Of a DNA stretch of 64,000 bases, positions 23,226 to 33,575 are shown piece after piece. The stretch spans positions 6,023,755 to 6,087,754 of the forward strand of contig OX104132.1 in the NCBI GenBank assembly GCA_944470555.2, read 5' to 3'. Position 1 is the first letter of the stretch; every line of letters begins with the position of its first letter. Source of the stretch: Heterobilharzia americana. Its lineage: Eukaryota > Platyhelminthes > Trematoda > Strigeidida > Schistosomatidae. The notes below the pieces were generated by a model that worked only from the letters and a program-made list of their open reading frames with translations, searched no databases and had not been told where the DNA came from. The translations under genes and the position numbers were made by a program.

Positions 23226-24069
23226 AGCCAGTATCCAGTACTAACTCATTTTATTTTTTCCTGTGTACTTTAAATCTTCAGCATAAACTTTGAGTCCAAA
23301 GGCTGAACACAATTCACAAAGTGGCTAATGGAAGTTGTGGGACAAATAGGTTGATGCCATTTACCCGCAGAGAAACAATAATGATTTCTCCTTGTGTTAT
23401 TTCAATTTTTTCTCCTACAGCCTGTTCGTTTCTTACTTTGGAAACTTGTATCGTATTACTATGAAGTTTACACTGATTGGTAACTGAGTAGAGTTCAATT
23501 TCAAGTTGTCTATTCCTCAGTGCTCACTGGGTTCCATCAGTTCGTTATATTCCTGGATTGACTCTGTCACCACTATTATGTCATTTAGCTCACGATTTGA
23601 CCGACAATACCGGTCTTAATAATAGTCTGGTTTCCTATTGGGTCCTATGGTCAAGAGACTGAGAAAAATGTCCAGAAGTTGGTCACAACTAGTATTTCCC
23701 TCCGAATTAGTATGTGCAAATTAAACGTACAGTCGCTAACGTTACACCAAATGACTCAATCCACAATCCACAATACAATCCACAATTACTTGTATTTAGA
23801 TAAGATTTATGGGAAGTGTACATAGTCTTAAGGAGCAGATCGCTTAATCATAATGTCAAAGTGCGAAAACAAAGATAAACTTATGAAGAACATTTATAAT
23901 CGATCAGTTCTGGTCCCCATTCATTCTAGCCATGAAAACAACACAATAATTCTTCTTTTGTGGGTTGGTCACCAGACTAAGAGACTCAGAGTCAAGATCT
24001 GATAAGATGAAGTTACTTTTCACTTAGTCTTATTTCCTTAAACTTTATTACAGTTTAACTACTGATCGT
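23226..24069. other. Unassigned sequence
   Basis: No supported gene or repeat. AT-rich, with no ORF of note. Confidence 0.4.
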
Positions 24070-24140
24070 GGCTAGCAGTGGAATCCAGGATGGGCATTTC
24101 ATCCTAGTTGGGACTTGTCAGCTGGGTGTACCTGCTTATT
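24070..24140 (-). ncRNA. Solo hammerhead ribozyme-like segment (S2/Sm-alpha type)
   Basis: Read on the minus strand: stem I strand GGTACACCCAG, core CTGACAA, stem II GTCC-CAACTA-GGAT, GAAA, stem III ATG-CC-CATC, then CTGGATTCCACTGCTAGCCAC. Stem II pairs with one G.U, stem III pairs perfectly (A-U, U-A, G-C), and stem I pairs through its first four bases. The only core change is G8 to A in the CUGANGA box, which known hammerhead biochemistry predicts to be strongly inhibitory. Cleavage would fall between 24089 and 24088. No tRNA-like head is attached, so this is a 5'-truncated SINE or solo ribozyme. Confidence 0.6.
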
Positions 24141-24474
24141 ACAGTTTAATTAAGATTCCTAACAGATTTTTAAATGTTTTCTTCTTTCCCTTGTTGTTTT
24201 TACTACTCACTCATCTGTCTTTAATAACATTTCCAGAAGATCTTGATAATTCGCTGAAACCCCGAGATATCGGTTACTACGCTACTTTTTAGAACGCAAC
24301 ATTATAGCCTTACCCTTCTTGTATTACTATAATTTATTTATTGAGTAGTTTGATTAAGAAGTATCACTCCCTATGTTTTCTACGTGTTTGATTAGGTTAC
24401 GAATTGTTTTACTTCTTGTATTTCCAAATAGGTATAGCTGAACCACTGTGAAAAACTGTGGTTAGTTACTGTTA

Positions 24475-24605
24475 TATTAATAAGCACCATCGAATCTCAG
24501 GCGGGACATCAGTTCCGTCGAGGTTGCAGATACGCCTTGCTGACGAGTGTCAACAAACACGAAGCTTAGGTCCAGGGCTTCTTGCTAATTACCTCCAACC
24601 AACTA
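24475..24605 (+). mobile_element. tRNA-headed hammerhead SINE, S3 family (copy 1, 5'-truncated)
   Basis: It begins at the B-box-like ATCGAATCTCA and continues GGGACATCAGTTCCG, TCGAGGTTGC and a hammerhead fold, ending in a CAACCAACTAA-like 3' part. It matches the fuller copy at 24765-24920 and the inverted copy at 51535-51695. The A-box head is missing here. Confidence 0.6.
24534..24578 (+). ncRNA. Hammerhead ribozyme fold in S3 SINE
   Basis: Stem I GCCTTG pairs with CAGGGC (24534-24539 with 24573-24578, one G.U). The core CTGACGA (24540-24546) matches CUGANGA exactly. Stem II GTGT/ACAC (24547-24550 with 24557-24560) is perfect. The second core box is GAAG rather than GAAA, giving a G.U in place of the conserved A15.1-U16.1 pair; stem III is a short GC/GGT hairpin. 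Predicted cleavage is after C24572. It has the fewest core defects of the plus-strand copies. Stem II covariation relative to the GTCC/GGAC of other families supports a real, selected or recently active structure. Confidence 0.5.
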
Positions 24606-24764
24606 ATATCTACTAATGTGAATCACAATGCTCAATCTCCTAGCTTGGTGGCCACATTGCAAATATGATCGATAGGATGCGGTCCGTACTCAGGAATATA
24701 CAACATGAAATTGGTTGCCCTTCCGTGACAAATCAATATATATGACCCAGTCCTACAGGAGGTT

Positions 24765-24920
24765 ATTCACGGCCCAAATAGCTCAGTGATAAAGTCGCCG
24801 ACTACAACACCGGGTGACGCGGGCTTGAATCTCAGGAAGGACATCAGTTCTGTTAAGGTTGCCGATACACCTTGCTGATGCGTCCAGGTCCAGGACCTCC
24901 TGGCGATTGCCTACAGAAGC
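24765..24920 (+). mobile_element. tRNA-headed SINE, S3 family (copy 2)
   Basis: Carries an A-box TAGCTCAGTGA, a B-box-like GGGCTTGAATCTC about 45 nt later, then GGACATCAGTTCTG, GTTGCCGATACACCTTG, and a collapsed ribozyme region (CTGATGCG with stem II and the GAAA box deleted), ending CCTCCTGGCGATTGCC. The internal Pol III promoter layout is clear. The ribozyme cannot fold. Confidence 0.65.
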
Positions 24921-25964
24921 CCAAAACTAAATGTTTTCTAGTACTCTGTATCAAGTGGTCTTTTCAAATAGAAGTCACTATACATAAAATACATCTCTCG
25001 GATGTTGCTGCTTACATTATTACGAAAGATGCCTGAATTCTATGTATAACTACTGCCATTTGGATGATTAACCGTCTCAAGGTATTCCCAATAGTAATCT
25101 ATGTTATCTTGTAATCTAACATGGTGAACTGATTGAGACATTCACCTTGGTTAAATAACTATAGATACTTACTGATACTCCAGATCGTATACATGGATCC
25201 TTTGTGGTTAGCAAAGCTAGAAACTTAAGAACTTTCTAATAAATAGACTCATATTACTAAATAATAAACTATGCAAATGGATTACCAAGGTTGGCTGTTT
25301 ATAACGCAAACTTCGAACATTGCGCGCTTTCGGTCATAATGGTGGAACCTATCTTTATGACAGGAAATGGAAAATTCAAACCCGTCTCACCAATTGGAGC
25401 AAGTTTTAATGTGGTTATGCACATCAGTGACTTGATGTGTGAATTATTTGACGGGAAATATCGTTTTGTAAACTTGCAGGAATTATCAACTTGATGATGC
25501 CTGTAAACTGTTATCTCTCATGTTAGATCCATTATATGACGATTATTACTATTACTATTATTAGACACTTAGTTTCATTGTAAAACAGAAATGGATTTTT
25601 TCCTTAACATGTTCTGCAAGATAACAGTTTCAACACAGGTAGTCATGTTTAATATGAAACTTTTGAATAGAAGAGTTATTTTGTAGTTATAGCCATTAAA
25701 ATACTCTTCAATGGAATAGTTTCCTTATCACTGTTTGTAACATCAAAGAAAAGAGCAAATAAATGAATACTCATTACTTATTGAAGCATTTGGTCAAAAC
25801 GTACAGAACTCATTTTCAATTTAGGAGATTTATTGAGTTCAAGTTTTTTGTTTATTTATGTCTCCTAAAATATGTTTCTGTGTTCTTGGTGATAGGAAGG
25901 CAATATGGTAAGGATGGAATAAGGAATAATGATCAATTTTGAAACATAGGAGCATATCTGCTAA
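24921..25964. other. Unassigned sequence
   Basis: A 67-codon frame at 25291-25494 is present, but I see no splice or motif support. Confidence 0.4.
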
Positions 25965-26160
25965 CAGAAGCTGATCGATTCAATCCAGTATAACAACGAG
26001 AAATTACAACTATCAATAAGTGGTAATGATAATAATAATTGATATCCATTGCACATGAGGCGGCTGTTGTGCCTTAGAGGCCTAGTAGATAATGCTTTGA
26101 TGTTTGAAACAATCGTAGTTACGTACTTAGGAGACTTTGTCACATTTAGAACCAACCGAA
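25965..26160 (+). mobile_element. Sm-alpha-like SINE, S2 family (copy k), 3'-truncated
   Basis: Shares the 5' part of the S2 repeat with 22990 and 45800: TCAATCCAGTATA, GAAATTACAACTATCAA, then a tRNA-like GCCTTAGAGGCCTAGTAGATAA (A-box) and TTTGAAACAATCG. The hammerhead and 3' end are missing. Confidence 0.6.
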
Positions 26161-26544
26161 AATGGAAATGTGCTAAAGACTGACTTATGAAAGGACTGAA
26201 TCACTAAAATGGTAAGTATTTATACGCTGTTACAGGTATTTTGGGATTGAGTTTTCTTCAGATATTATCCTCAAAACTATGAATAAAAATCATGCTCTCA
26301 CTTTCAACGTATACGGTCCTGTGAAGGATGTACTTTCGGTTGAAGGGATACAAGTATTTATTAGTTTCTGAAGCAGATTTATTAAATGAACATGATTCCA
26401 AGTTAATCAGTTTTCATAATTTATACTCTTAGGCATATTTCATGAAATTTTAGTAAAAGAGTTCTCATATGATACAATTTTAGGATTTTACTCCATTTAG
26501 TTCATACATGAGTCAAGGTACCACATATTGACTTACTTCTTGAA
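26161..26544. other. Unassigned sequence
   Basis: AT-rich; nothing supportable. Confidence 0.4.
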
Positions 26545-26790
26545 AGTTATCTGATTGACTCGTAGTATGCAGACGACACTGTCCTGCTGGGTGAAGACGC
26601 TGACAAAATGCAGGGTCATCATAACACATTCAGCAGAAATCTGAACATGTTTGGCATGCTTCTGGCAGCTGTCAAATGTAACATGAAGCTCCAGGAGTGG
26701 ATTACAGCTACCTAGAGTTTGATAATAGGAAGTGAAGTGTTGGCATGTGTCGACCACTTCACTTGCTTGGGGAGTTGCACCAGCCCGAAC
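26545..26790 (+). pseudogene. RT motif C fragment of the 52.6-kb type element
   Basis: Plus-strand reading gives YADDTVLLGEDADKMQ (catalytic YADD at 26566-26577, intact), then NLNMFGMLLAAVKC, a stop, SLIIGSEVLACVDHFTCLGS and ends ~26790. The same layout occurs at 55520-55730 (KYTDDTVLLDEDSGMM). Only about 80 codons of the reverse transcriptase remain. It abuts the 3' end of an oppositely oriented RT scrap. Confidence 0.65.
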
Positions 26791-27560
26791 GGTTTTCAAA
26801 GCCCTACGCAACATAACATAGTCGTTTTTTAGGAGACCAGGAAAGGCCAATGGGGAACAATATAGAAGAATAGATTAATTGCAGGAATTAATAAATTGTA
26901 AAAGAAGAGGTTGAGTTATACCAGGCAACCTCAGTTTCTTTATGTAATAAGTTAAACTAGTGATATTTTTGCAAGTCAATAAAATATGTGACGACCGACA
27001 ATGATCAGAACTAAAACTCAACCCAAGATAGTTAAGACTCAATTTACTTTCCACGGAAATACCATCAATGTAACAGGCATCATGAGATTTAAGCAGCTCA
27101 CACAAGTCCGTCTTGTTAACGTCTGAGGCTAAAACTAACAGTCTGACATTTAGAAGGGTTTAACTTGAGACCATTTGAGAGAGACCATTGGCCAACTACA
27201 GAGCAATCTAAATGAGAGTTAACTGGAATAGATACCATCAGGTCATCAGCATACTTAATAAAATTAGTTCCAACAGAATAAAGTAAATCGTGCAAGGGAA
27301 ACGAAAACAGGAAAGGAGGAAGTACAGAACCTTGAAGCACACCGGCTTCAGAAAGCAATGAAGTAAAGCGCTTCCCTTTATGGACAGTGTACTGTTTCCT
27401 TTCAGAAAAATAAGAATACAGCCACTTTGTGATCCATGGCTCAGTATGAGCTATGGCAAACTTGTTTAACAAGAGTGCTGTAGGAACAGAGTCAAAGGCT
27501 GATGAGTAACAAAGTTTAACTCAGGTTCCTTTCTTATTAGATTCACTTACTTTATTCGAC
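26791..27560 (-). mobile_element. CR1-like family II fragment (RT with intact YADD)
   Basis: Minus-strand fragment homologous to 18480-19200. It reads SAFDSVPTALL (~27500), WLYSYFSERKQYTVHKGKR, SEAGVLQGSVLPPFLFSF (motif B), FIKYADDLMVSI (motif C, 27242-27253, both Asp present) and SNGLKLNPSKC, then after a frameshift LLKSHDACYIDGISVES and LRLPGITQPLLLQFINS, ending PGLLKNDYVMLRRALKTV. Both 5' and 3' ends are missing. Motif C is better preserved than in the longer plus-strand copy, so the two copies are independent inserts of the family. Confidence 0.7.
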
Positions 27561-27614
27561 ACAGTGAAGCAGTAAGGTTTACTTGATGACATTTTGAAGA
27601 CTTGACTGACCTTA

Positions 27615-28160
27615 ATGGCCACGACTTCGCATCGGAACTTCGAGAATCACCTCTCGAAGTTAGTCACCAATAACCATTAGGATAATTCAATTTCGAGGTT
27701 CGTGGGGATTTACAAATGGATTTCAGGCAGTGGGGCCAACCAAGTTGAACATGAGGACAGTTAGTCAAAGACGGCATTGGATGAAGTCCCCGCTTATCAT
27801 GAACTGTCAGAAGTAGGAAATATGGACCAATGGATTCGGACCCGCAGGCTCAGTAGTGACGTGCTGGCTGTGAAACCTGAAGGTTCTGGGTTCTATCTCT
27901 GGTTGGGTCATGTATGCGCACTGTTGAAAATTCATATGTATGGACGAAACAGCTGTCCAATGCTGTTTTTGCAACTGATATCAGTCCGTGATGAATACCA
28001 ACCTGAAATCTATAAATATATCCCCACAAATCTCAAAACTGAATTAATCTAGTGTTCATTGGTGACAAGCTTTGAGAAGTGATTCTCGAAGCTCTAATGA
28101 AAAGTCGTGATCAGTGGGTCCAAACAAGTCGAACAAAAGGACAGTTACTCAGCAACGGCA
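27615..28160 (+). mobile_element. Hammerhead SINE, S1 family (copy b), flanked by inverted arms
   Basis: Order: an inverted arm (27619-27732), a linker beginning CAGTGGGGCCAACCAAG, a tRNA-like region (27830-27900), a decayed hammerhead (27917-27963: core TTGAAAA, GACGAAAC, AGCTGTC), the direct arm (27997-28112), then the start of a second linker (CAGTGGGTCCAAACAAG). The two arms are reverse complements over ~115 nt, with shared blocks such as TTCGAGAATCAC and GTCACCAAT. Linker, head, ribozyme and arm form one unit, and the second linker is the start of a tandem unit that is then cut off. A 91-codon frame across it is incidental. Confidence 0.6.
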
Positions 28161-29828
28161 GTTTGAAGACTGCGCTTACCTCATTGTTTCGTCCAAATCA
28201 ATGTTTGAAACAGATCACAATAAATGAAGAGATTAATTAAATTACCCTCAAAATTACTCATCTTACACACTATTGGAGCGAAATAATAACCTCAAATATC
28301 AGTCACGTCACATAGAGCTAACCTAGCCATACGCCAGGTACCGACAGTCCTTTTTGAGCAGAAATTATTGTTTATAAGGACATCACATATTATGGTGCTT
28401 TACAATGTAAAATTCACAATTTATCTGAGAGCAGTAAAAAGCTTCAAGTGTGACGTCGGAAGAAAACAGAAAATTATTGGCGGAATGATAATTCTAGATT
28501 CAGAGAAGTACTCAATCAGAAAACTTATCAAGGAGATATAAAATAATGAAAAGATATCACTGATGTCACCAATATTAACATGCTGTCATCAAAACTAACC
28601 CAAAAGAGAAAAGGGGATAAAGAGATGATAATGGTCATTCATTCCCTCATCAAGGTAGTTGAAAGGTTAAATACAAACTCTTTTTGAGTAAGAAGCGGAA
28701 ACTAAGTAGAAGAGGACGAAAATCAAATATGGTTATATTCTACTAAACTCACAACTTTCGCTGTCATGATATCTTGAGGAAAGTTGAGAGATTTATCACA
28801 CAGCGTTTTGATGAAACAATTTTGGTCATTGTACATAGGATAATGCGTGTACGTCAAATTAGGACTTTCTATTTCTCAATGTTGATTGGCTTATAGCAAA
28901 CCGATCAGCCTCTGCTAGCATGCATGATCCTGTGTGGATATCTGGACCTCGCCGGATGCCGGTGCATTCAGCTTAAGAACCTCATATAGGATGAAACTCG
29001 TATCCCAGACTCTTTAATCCCAGTAGGAAGTCGTCGACTACATCAAGGTATTCACACAAGGACTAATATGCTAACAACAGTTCAAATCAGTTAAGCAAAG
29101 GGAACTAGAAAGTCCAAAAGATCAAAGTATATCAGCTATCGGGAAGTAACTATCACTCCCTCAGTAGCTTTTCCATTTGAACCAACTGGTAACGAGTTTA
29201 AACCTCGGTTGGAGTATCATAACTTAATAAGAGGCAAACGTACTCAGCTGGCAGGTTCCAAATAATATGAAACGTGTACCCAGAATTCCACTGGTAGTCA
29301 TTAACCATACATAATCATGAGAAGTTAGGTTCACAAAACCAATCTCTCAAATTTCGCCATATTTACTAATCCTTTTTTCTCGCTACGTACATAATACTAA
29401 GCACATTTAGATACATTCAAGAATTCAAACGTTTCGACTTTATTCACTTCAAAGCCTTTAAGACATGATGAAATTTCAATTTGATACCTCATGCCCAAGT
29501 AGTATGTTACTGCACAATTTCTGACTCCTACTGACATTTTCAGAAGGATTTACTGCGATAAAACAGAGTTTGTTTAAATCAACTAGTGAAAAATTGGTCA
29601 CTGGTTTGCACCAAATTACCATCAACTTTATATTTGCGCTTTTGTATCTTACCATTCCATTATAAGCTTACCAAACACTTTTAGTCTATCGCTATGTATA
29701 CAGGAAGATGAATACGGCGCATTTCATCTGTTGATTAATTAAAACGCTGAAAATATTGAATTGCATGAAAAATTTTCAACCCAAGAAAATTTGCGAATAT
29801 TTTTGAGATAAATGCGGATTTTTAATCT
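28161..29828. other. Unassigned sequence
   Basis: No gene or element is recognised. Confidence 0.4.
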
Positions 29829-30093
29829 AGAAGTAGTATTCATCATGGACTGACATCAGTTGGGGAACCAATGAAAATCTGGGAGCACTGGACAGCTGTT
29901 TCGTCCTAGTATGGGACTCCAGTGGCTGAATGGTTAACGCGTTCGCCGTGAAACCTGAAGGTCCTGAGTTCGACCCCTAGCCGGGTCGTGGGTGCGTACT
30001 GCTGAGTCCCACACTAGGACGAAACAGCTGTCCAGTGCTCCAGATTTTCAATGGTCCCCCAACTGATGTCAGTCCATGATGAGTGCTACCTCT
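29829..30093 (+). mobile_element. Palindromic hammerhead SINE, S1 family (copy c)
   Basis: A left arm (29829-29919) is the reverse complement of the right arm (30004-30093), with about four mismatches and one indel. Between them sits a tRNA-like head with A-box TGGCTGAATGG (29922-) and B-box AGTTCGACCCC (~29967-). The right arm contains the hammerhead: GTACTG, CTGA with the next three core bases missing, GTCC-CACACTA-GGAC, GAAAC, AGCTGTC, CAGTGC. A 13-bp direct repeat AAATTTGCGAATA lies at 29787-29799 and 30094-30106, the right copy directly abutting the element. The ribozyme is disabled by the 3-nt core deletion. Confidence 0.75.
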
Positions 30094-30106
30094 AAATTTG
30101 CGAATA

Positions 30107-33040
30107 ATTTATTTTGGCTGTTGCTCTAGGAATTTTAGTTTCTGTGCTCGTAAAAATCTCTCTGCGTGGTTAAGTAAAGGTGTAATTAAAAATCAACACC
30201 ATTTCCATATTAGCTTACATTATTCCAACGAAAAATATGGTAGATATGAATAAGTCATTTTCCATTATTTACCGGCTTCCCAGAATGTCTCCTTTCAACT
30301 ATCACTATATAGGAAACGAACACGAAACTGGAAAGATATGGTTTTTTGAGAGTTGGATGTCAATGAACAGGAAGACAGACCTGACTGATTCTCTGTCACC
30401 GAAAAGCAGACCTAAATAGAGACGATTTAGGAAGACTTTGACAACTACTCACTGAAAATGGTTATGACCGTAGACTTGTCGAAACAGCTTACCATAAAGC
30501 TTACAACAGTCTCTAAGTGTCGACTTCAAAGGTGATATGGTATCACAGGTTTTGTAAACTTGACCCTCCAAATCATTAGGAAGGCTACTATCCTACCAAG
30601 CTCTGTATTGTCTTATTTACGTGACAGTTGTTACGAGGATGCACCAATGATAATATGCTACTTTAGGTCAACTCAGTGTGTCTCTACAAGTTTATCTGCT
30701 CTTGGGTGGTAACTACATATCACTGTCAAAGTGATCTCTTTCTAAAAGCCTATCAGAGCATTATGTTTCTATGTTGTCAAAAATGGAGTAGGAACGAACT
30801 ATTACTGTGTACCTCAACATCTGGTTAGTGCCAACCACAAAGCTTCACAGTAGTTATATACAAAGTCCAAAAAAGGTTCTGATTTTACTTTGGTCTTAAC
30901 CCCCTAGTTTATCTGTCACTTTCAGCATCAGTAATTGTTCCACTACTATCACTTTAATTATGATCTGATATTTCTTTCTTAACCTTCTCATTTGCGGAAT
31001 GCACACTTCACTAAGATACTTCAGAACCATACAGACTTCACAAATCCTTTGCTTCTCTTATTAATACCATCCTTTTGAATATTATCATGTAACTCATTTC
31101 GGATGTACACGCATTTTCCAATAACAGACTTAAGTGTTTCTAGTGGTATGAATATGATTGGACGGAATATGAAATGAAATTGTTGGCAAACAAGTTTCTT
31201 TCATGAAACTACTAATGTAATTAGGTTTAATGTAGTTTGCTGTAAACAGGTTAAACTTGTTTGAAGTATGAACTAATATTTGACTTTGGTCTCGCTAGCC
31301 CCATCTATATTTGTTAGGATTCCTTTGATATTCCACCGCCTTGAGAAGGTATCAACTGACGGGGAATATGCTTGAATTCACATCAAAATATTTGATATGG
31401 CAGTTAAGGCTTTTACTATGAAATGGATGAGTTATCTAATCAGAGATTTTCTCACTGGGCCAACAGATGTCTCGTCATCCATTAACAAACAAAAGGTTTG
31501 TCACTGAGAAATAAACACGTTAGACGGTTGAAGGCAGTCAACAAGAAGCCCTTTTTTAACTAGATTTTGCTCTTGCTGACACTCCTTATTAAGACATATC
31601 TGAAACTTGAGGGGAAATGACATCGCCTTAGAGATTCAAAACCTTCTCACCCGATATTTTAATTATCGACTTCACCACTCTTTGGCTATTCGAGCCACAC
31701 AGTTGATGCAGGTGATTGTAATGTCACATGATAATTTGAGGTGGAGTACTTCAAGTACTTTACAAAAGATTGCCCTTACTGACAAAATCTCAGTTTTGCT
31801 TAGTTTATTGTTACCGAATAGCACTTAATTATGATGAGACAAGTGTTTTATGAACAGTAAGGTGCGACAGGGAACAAAGGTAATCAGCTGACCATTATCA
31901 GATCATGGTCAAAAAGTTTTAGTAAAAACATTTCAAATTTTATTGTTGTAGTCAACCTTTATTCTCCAGAAAAGTACACAATGTTGATAGATTGAAAAAA
32001 AAAATTAACTGAATAAACTCTTTCTTATCTTGTTTTTAATTTATCCACTTGATTATTTTTGAGAAGAAACATGATGAAAAATTGATAAAAGACAATTCAT
32101 CAAGGAAAATCTTTTCAGCAAGCCATTTTCAAAAGCTGTACAGAAGCTATTCCAAAGAAGATAATATTTATGAAGACTGGATTCAATAGAGGTGAAATGG
32201 CGGAGATACTCAGGAATCGATTGTGTAAAGCATTGCGGAAGACTTTCTCTTCTGGTCGAATTCAGATTTTTTTCCACCAATCAGCAACTGATATGAGGGT
32301 GTTTAAAGGATGAACTACTACTTTGGGCTGCCTTCATGTGTCTTTAGCAATTCATCCGTTCTTCTGGAACTGGATACATAGGCCGCAAAAAGCGTGTTCT
32401 TTCTAAGCGCTTCTCCGAACACCATCCTAGATGACTGTCTATAGGAGAATGAATGCAAAGTGAATAACAGCTGGGTTCTTGGTTTACTCTGGTCACTCTG
32501 CTACGAGGAAACTTCCTTTCAGAGTCATTTTATAAGCAAAATCAAACCTTTTGAATGGAGTATGGATTTGTTACTTAAAGACAGTAGAAGCTTGGCTAGT
32601 TAGCATTGTAAGCCTGATCTTTGCGTTCAAAAGAAATACCTCCAATCTCCAATTTCACCTTGATCATCATCGCTCGACCTATTATTTGTTTGTTTACTAT
32701 AGTTACATAAACAGTTTTTGATGAAATTGTGTTGACCTTCTAGTTATAATCACCTTATGAATTTATTGACCTTTTCCGGTGACTTTGTAGTTGTTTATGG
32801 ATGTATGTTTTTGTTACAACTATGAATAAGATTGTACAGCCGAAAATGATTTGTCGAGAAGATAATTTTCTTCCCTAAATTGTCGTTTATTAATTCTCTT
32901 CACAATATAATATTTGTTTATATCTTTCAATTTTATTCAAACACTAGGGAACATTCTCATTTTATACTCGATTAGTTGTGGTCACAATATGTAACTGTCG
33001 TTGCTTTGAAAATACATTTCCGATAGAAATTTGTTCCACT
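30107..33040. other. Unassigned sequence
   Basis: About 2.9 kb in which I see no supported gene. Short frames (30237-30419, 31607-31828, 32053-32280) show no motif or splice context. Confidence 0.4.
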
Positions 33041-33052
33041 ATCACTGTAGTA

Positions 33053-33563
33053 GTGTGGAGATCGATTACATTTAGCATAAAGAACAGGATCATGATTTTC
33101 AACAACCCCGTCAAGTCAATGCTTCTGTATGGCTCAGAAACTTGGGGCATCACGAAAAGCATTTCCAACAAACTGCAGACATGCACCAACAGCTGCCACC
33201 TACACTCGATACACACGCCCAGAAAGAATAAGCAACAGGGAATTCTGGCTGGCTGGCAACGAACCAACCAAGAGCCTACCACCCAACAAATATGCAGAAG
33301 AAGATGGAAATGGATTAAACGTACACGGAGAAGAACGACTGGGGACATCGTGTGCCAAGCCCTCGAGTGGAATACAAAGTGGAAAGGACGAGTTGGGCAT
33401 CTGAGTCGATGGTGACATGGAGGGGATCGTGTGAGTAAGAAATGAAAGCTTTTGAGCAGACGTGGAGCCGGGTTCAAAAGACTGTAGAGAAGAGAGTGCA
33501 ATGGCGACGTGCTACTGAAGCCCTATGTTCCACTAGGAACCTAAGGGACAAATAATAATAATA
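33053..33563 (+). mobile_element. SR2/RTE-like retrotransposon, 5'-truncated, with target-site duplication
   Basis: Encodes the RTE C-terminal region, starting VWRSITFSIKNRIMIF, then VKSMLLYGSETWG, and ending with RRWKWI and the CSTRNLRDK-type terminus before GGGACAAATAATAATAAT. It is flanked by a perfect 12-bp direct repeat ATCACTGTAGTA (33041-33052 and 33564-33575), which is the expected target-site duplication. The 3' end matches that of the long minus-strand RTE at 37867. It carries only the tail of the protein, in several frames, so it is inactive. Confidence 0.85.
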
Positions 33564-33575
33564 ATCACTGTAGTA

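Noticed and set aside
33129..33404. 91-codon plus-strand frame and long minus-strand frames at 32962-33501
   Set aside because: Alternative-frame and antisense shadows of the truncated RTE.
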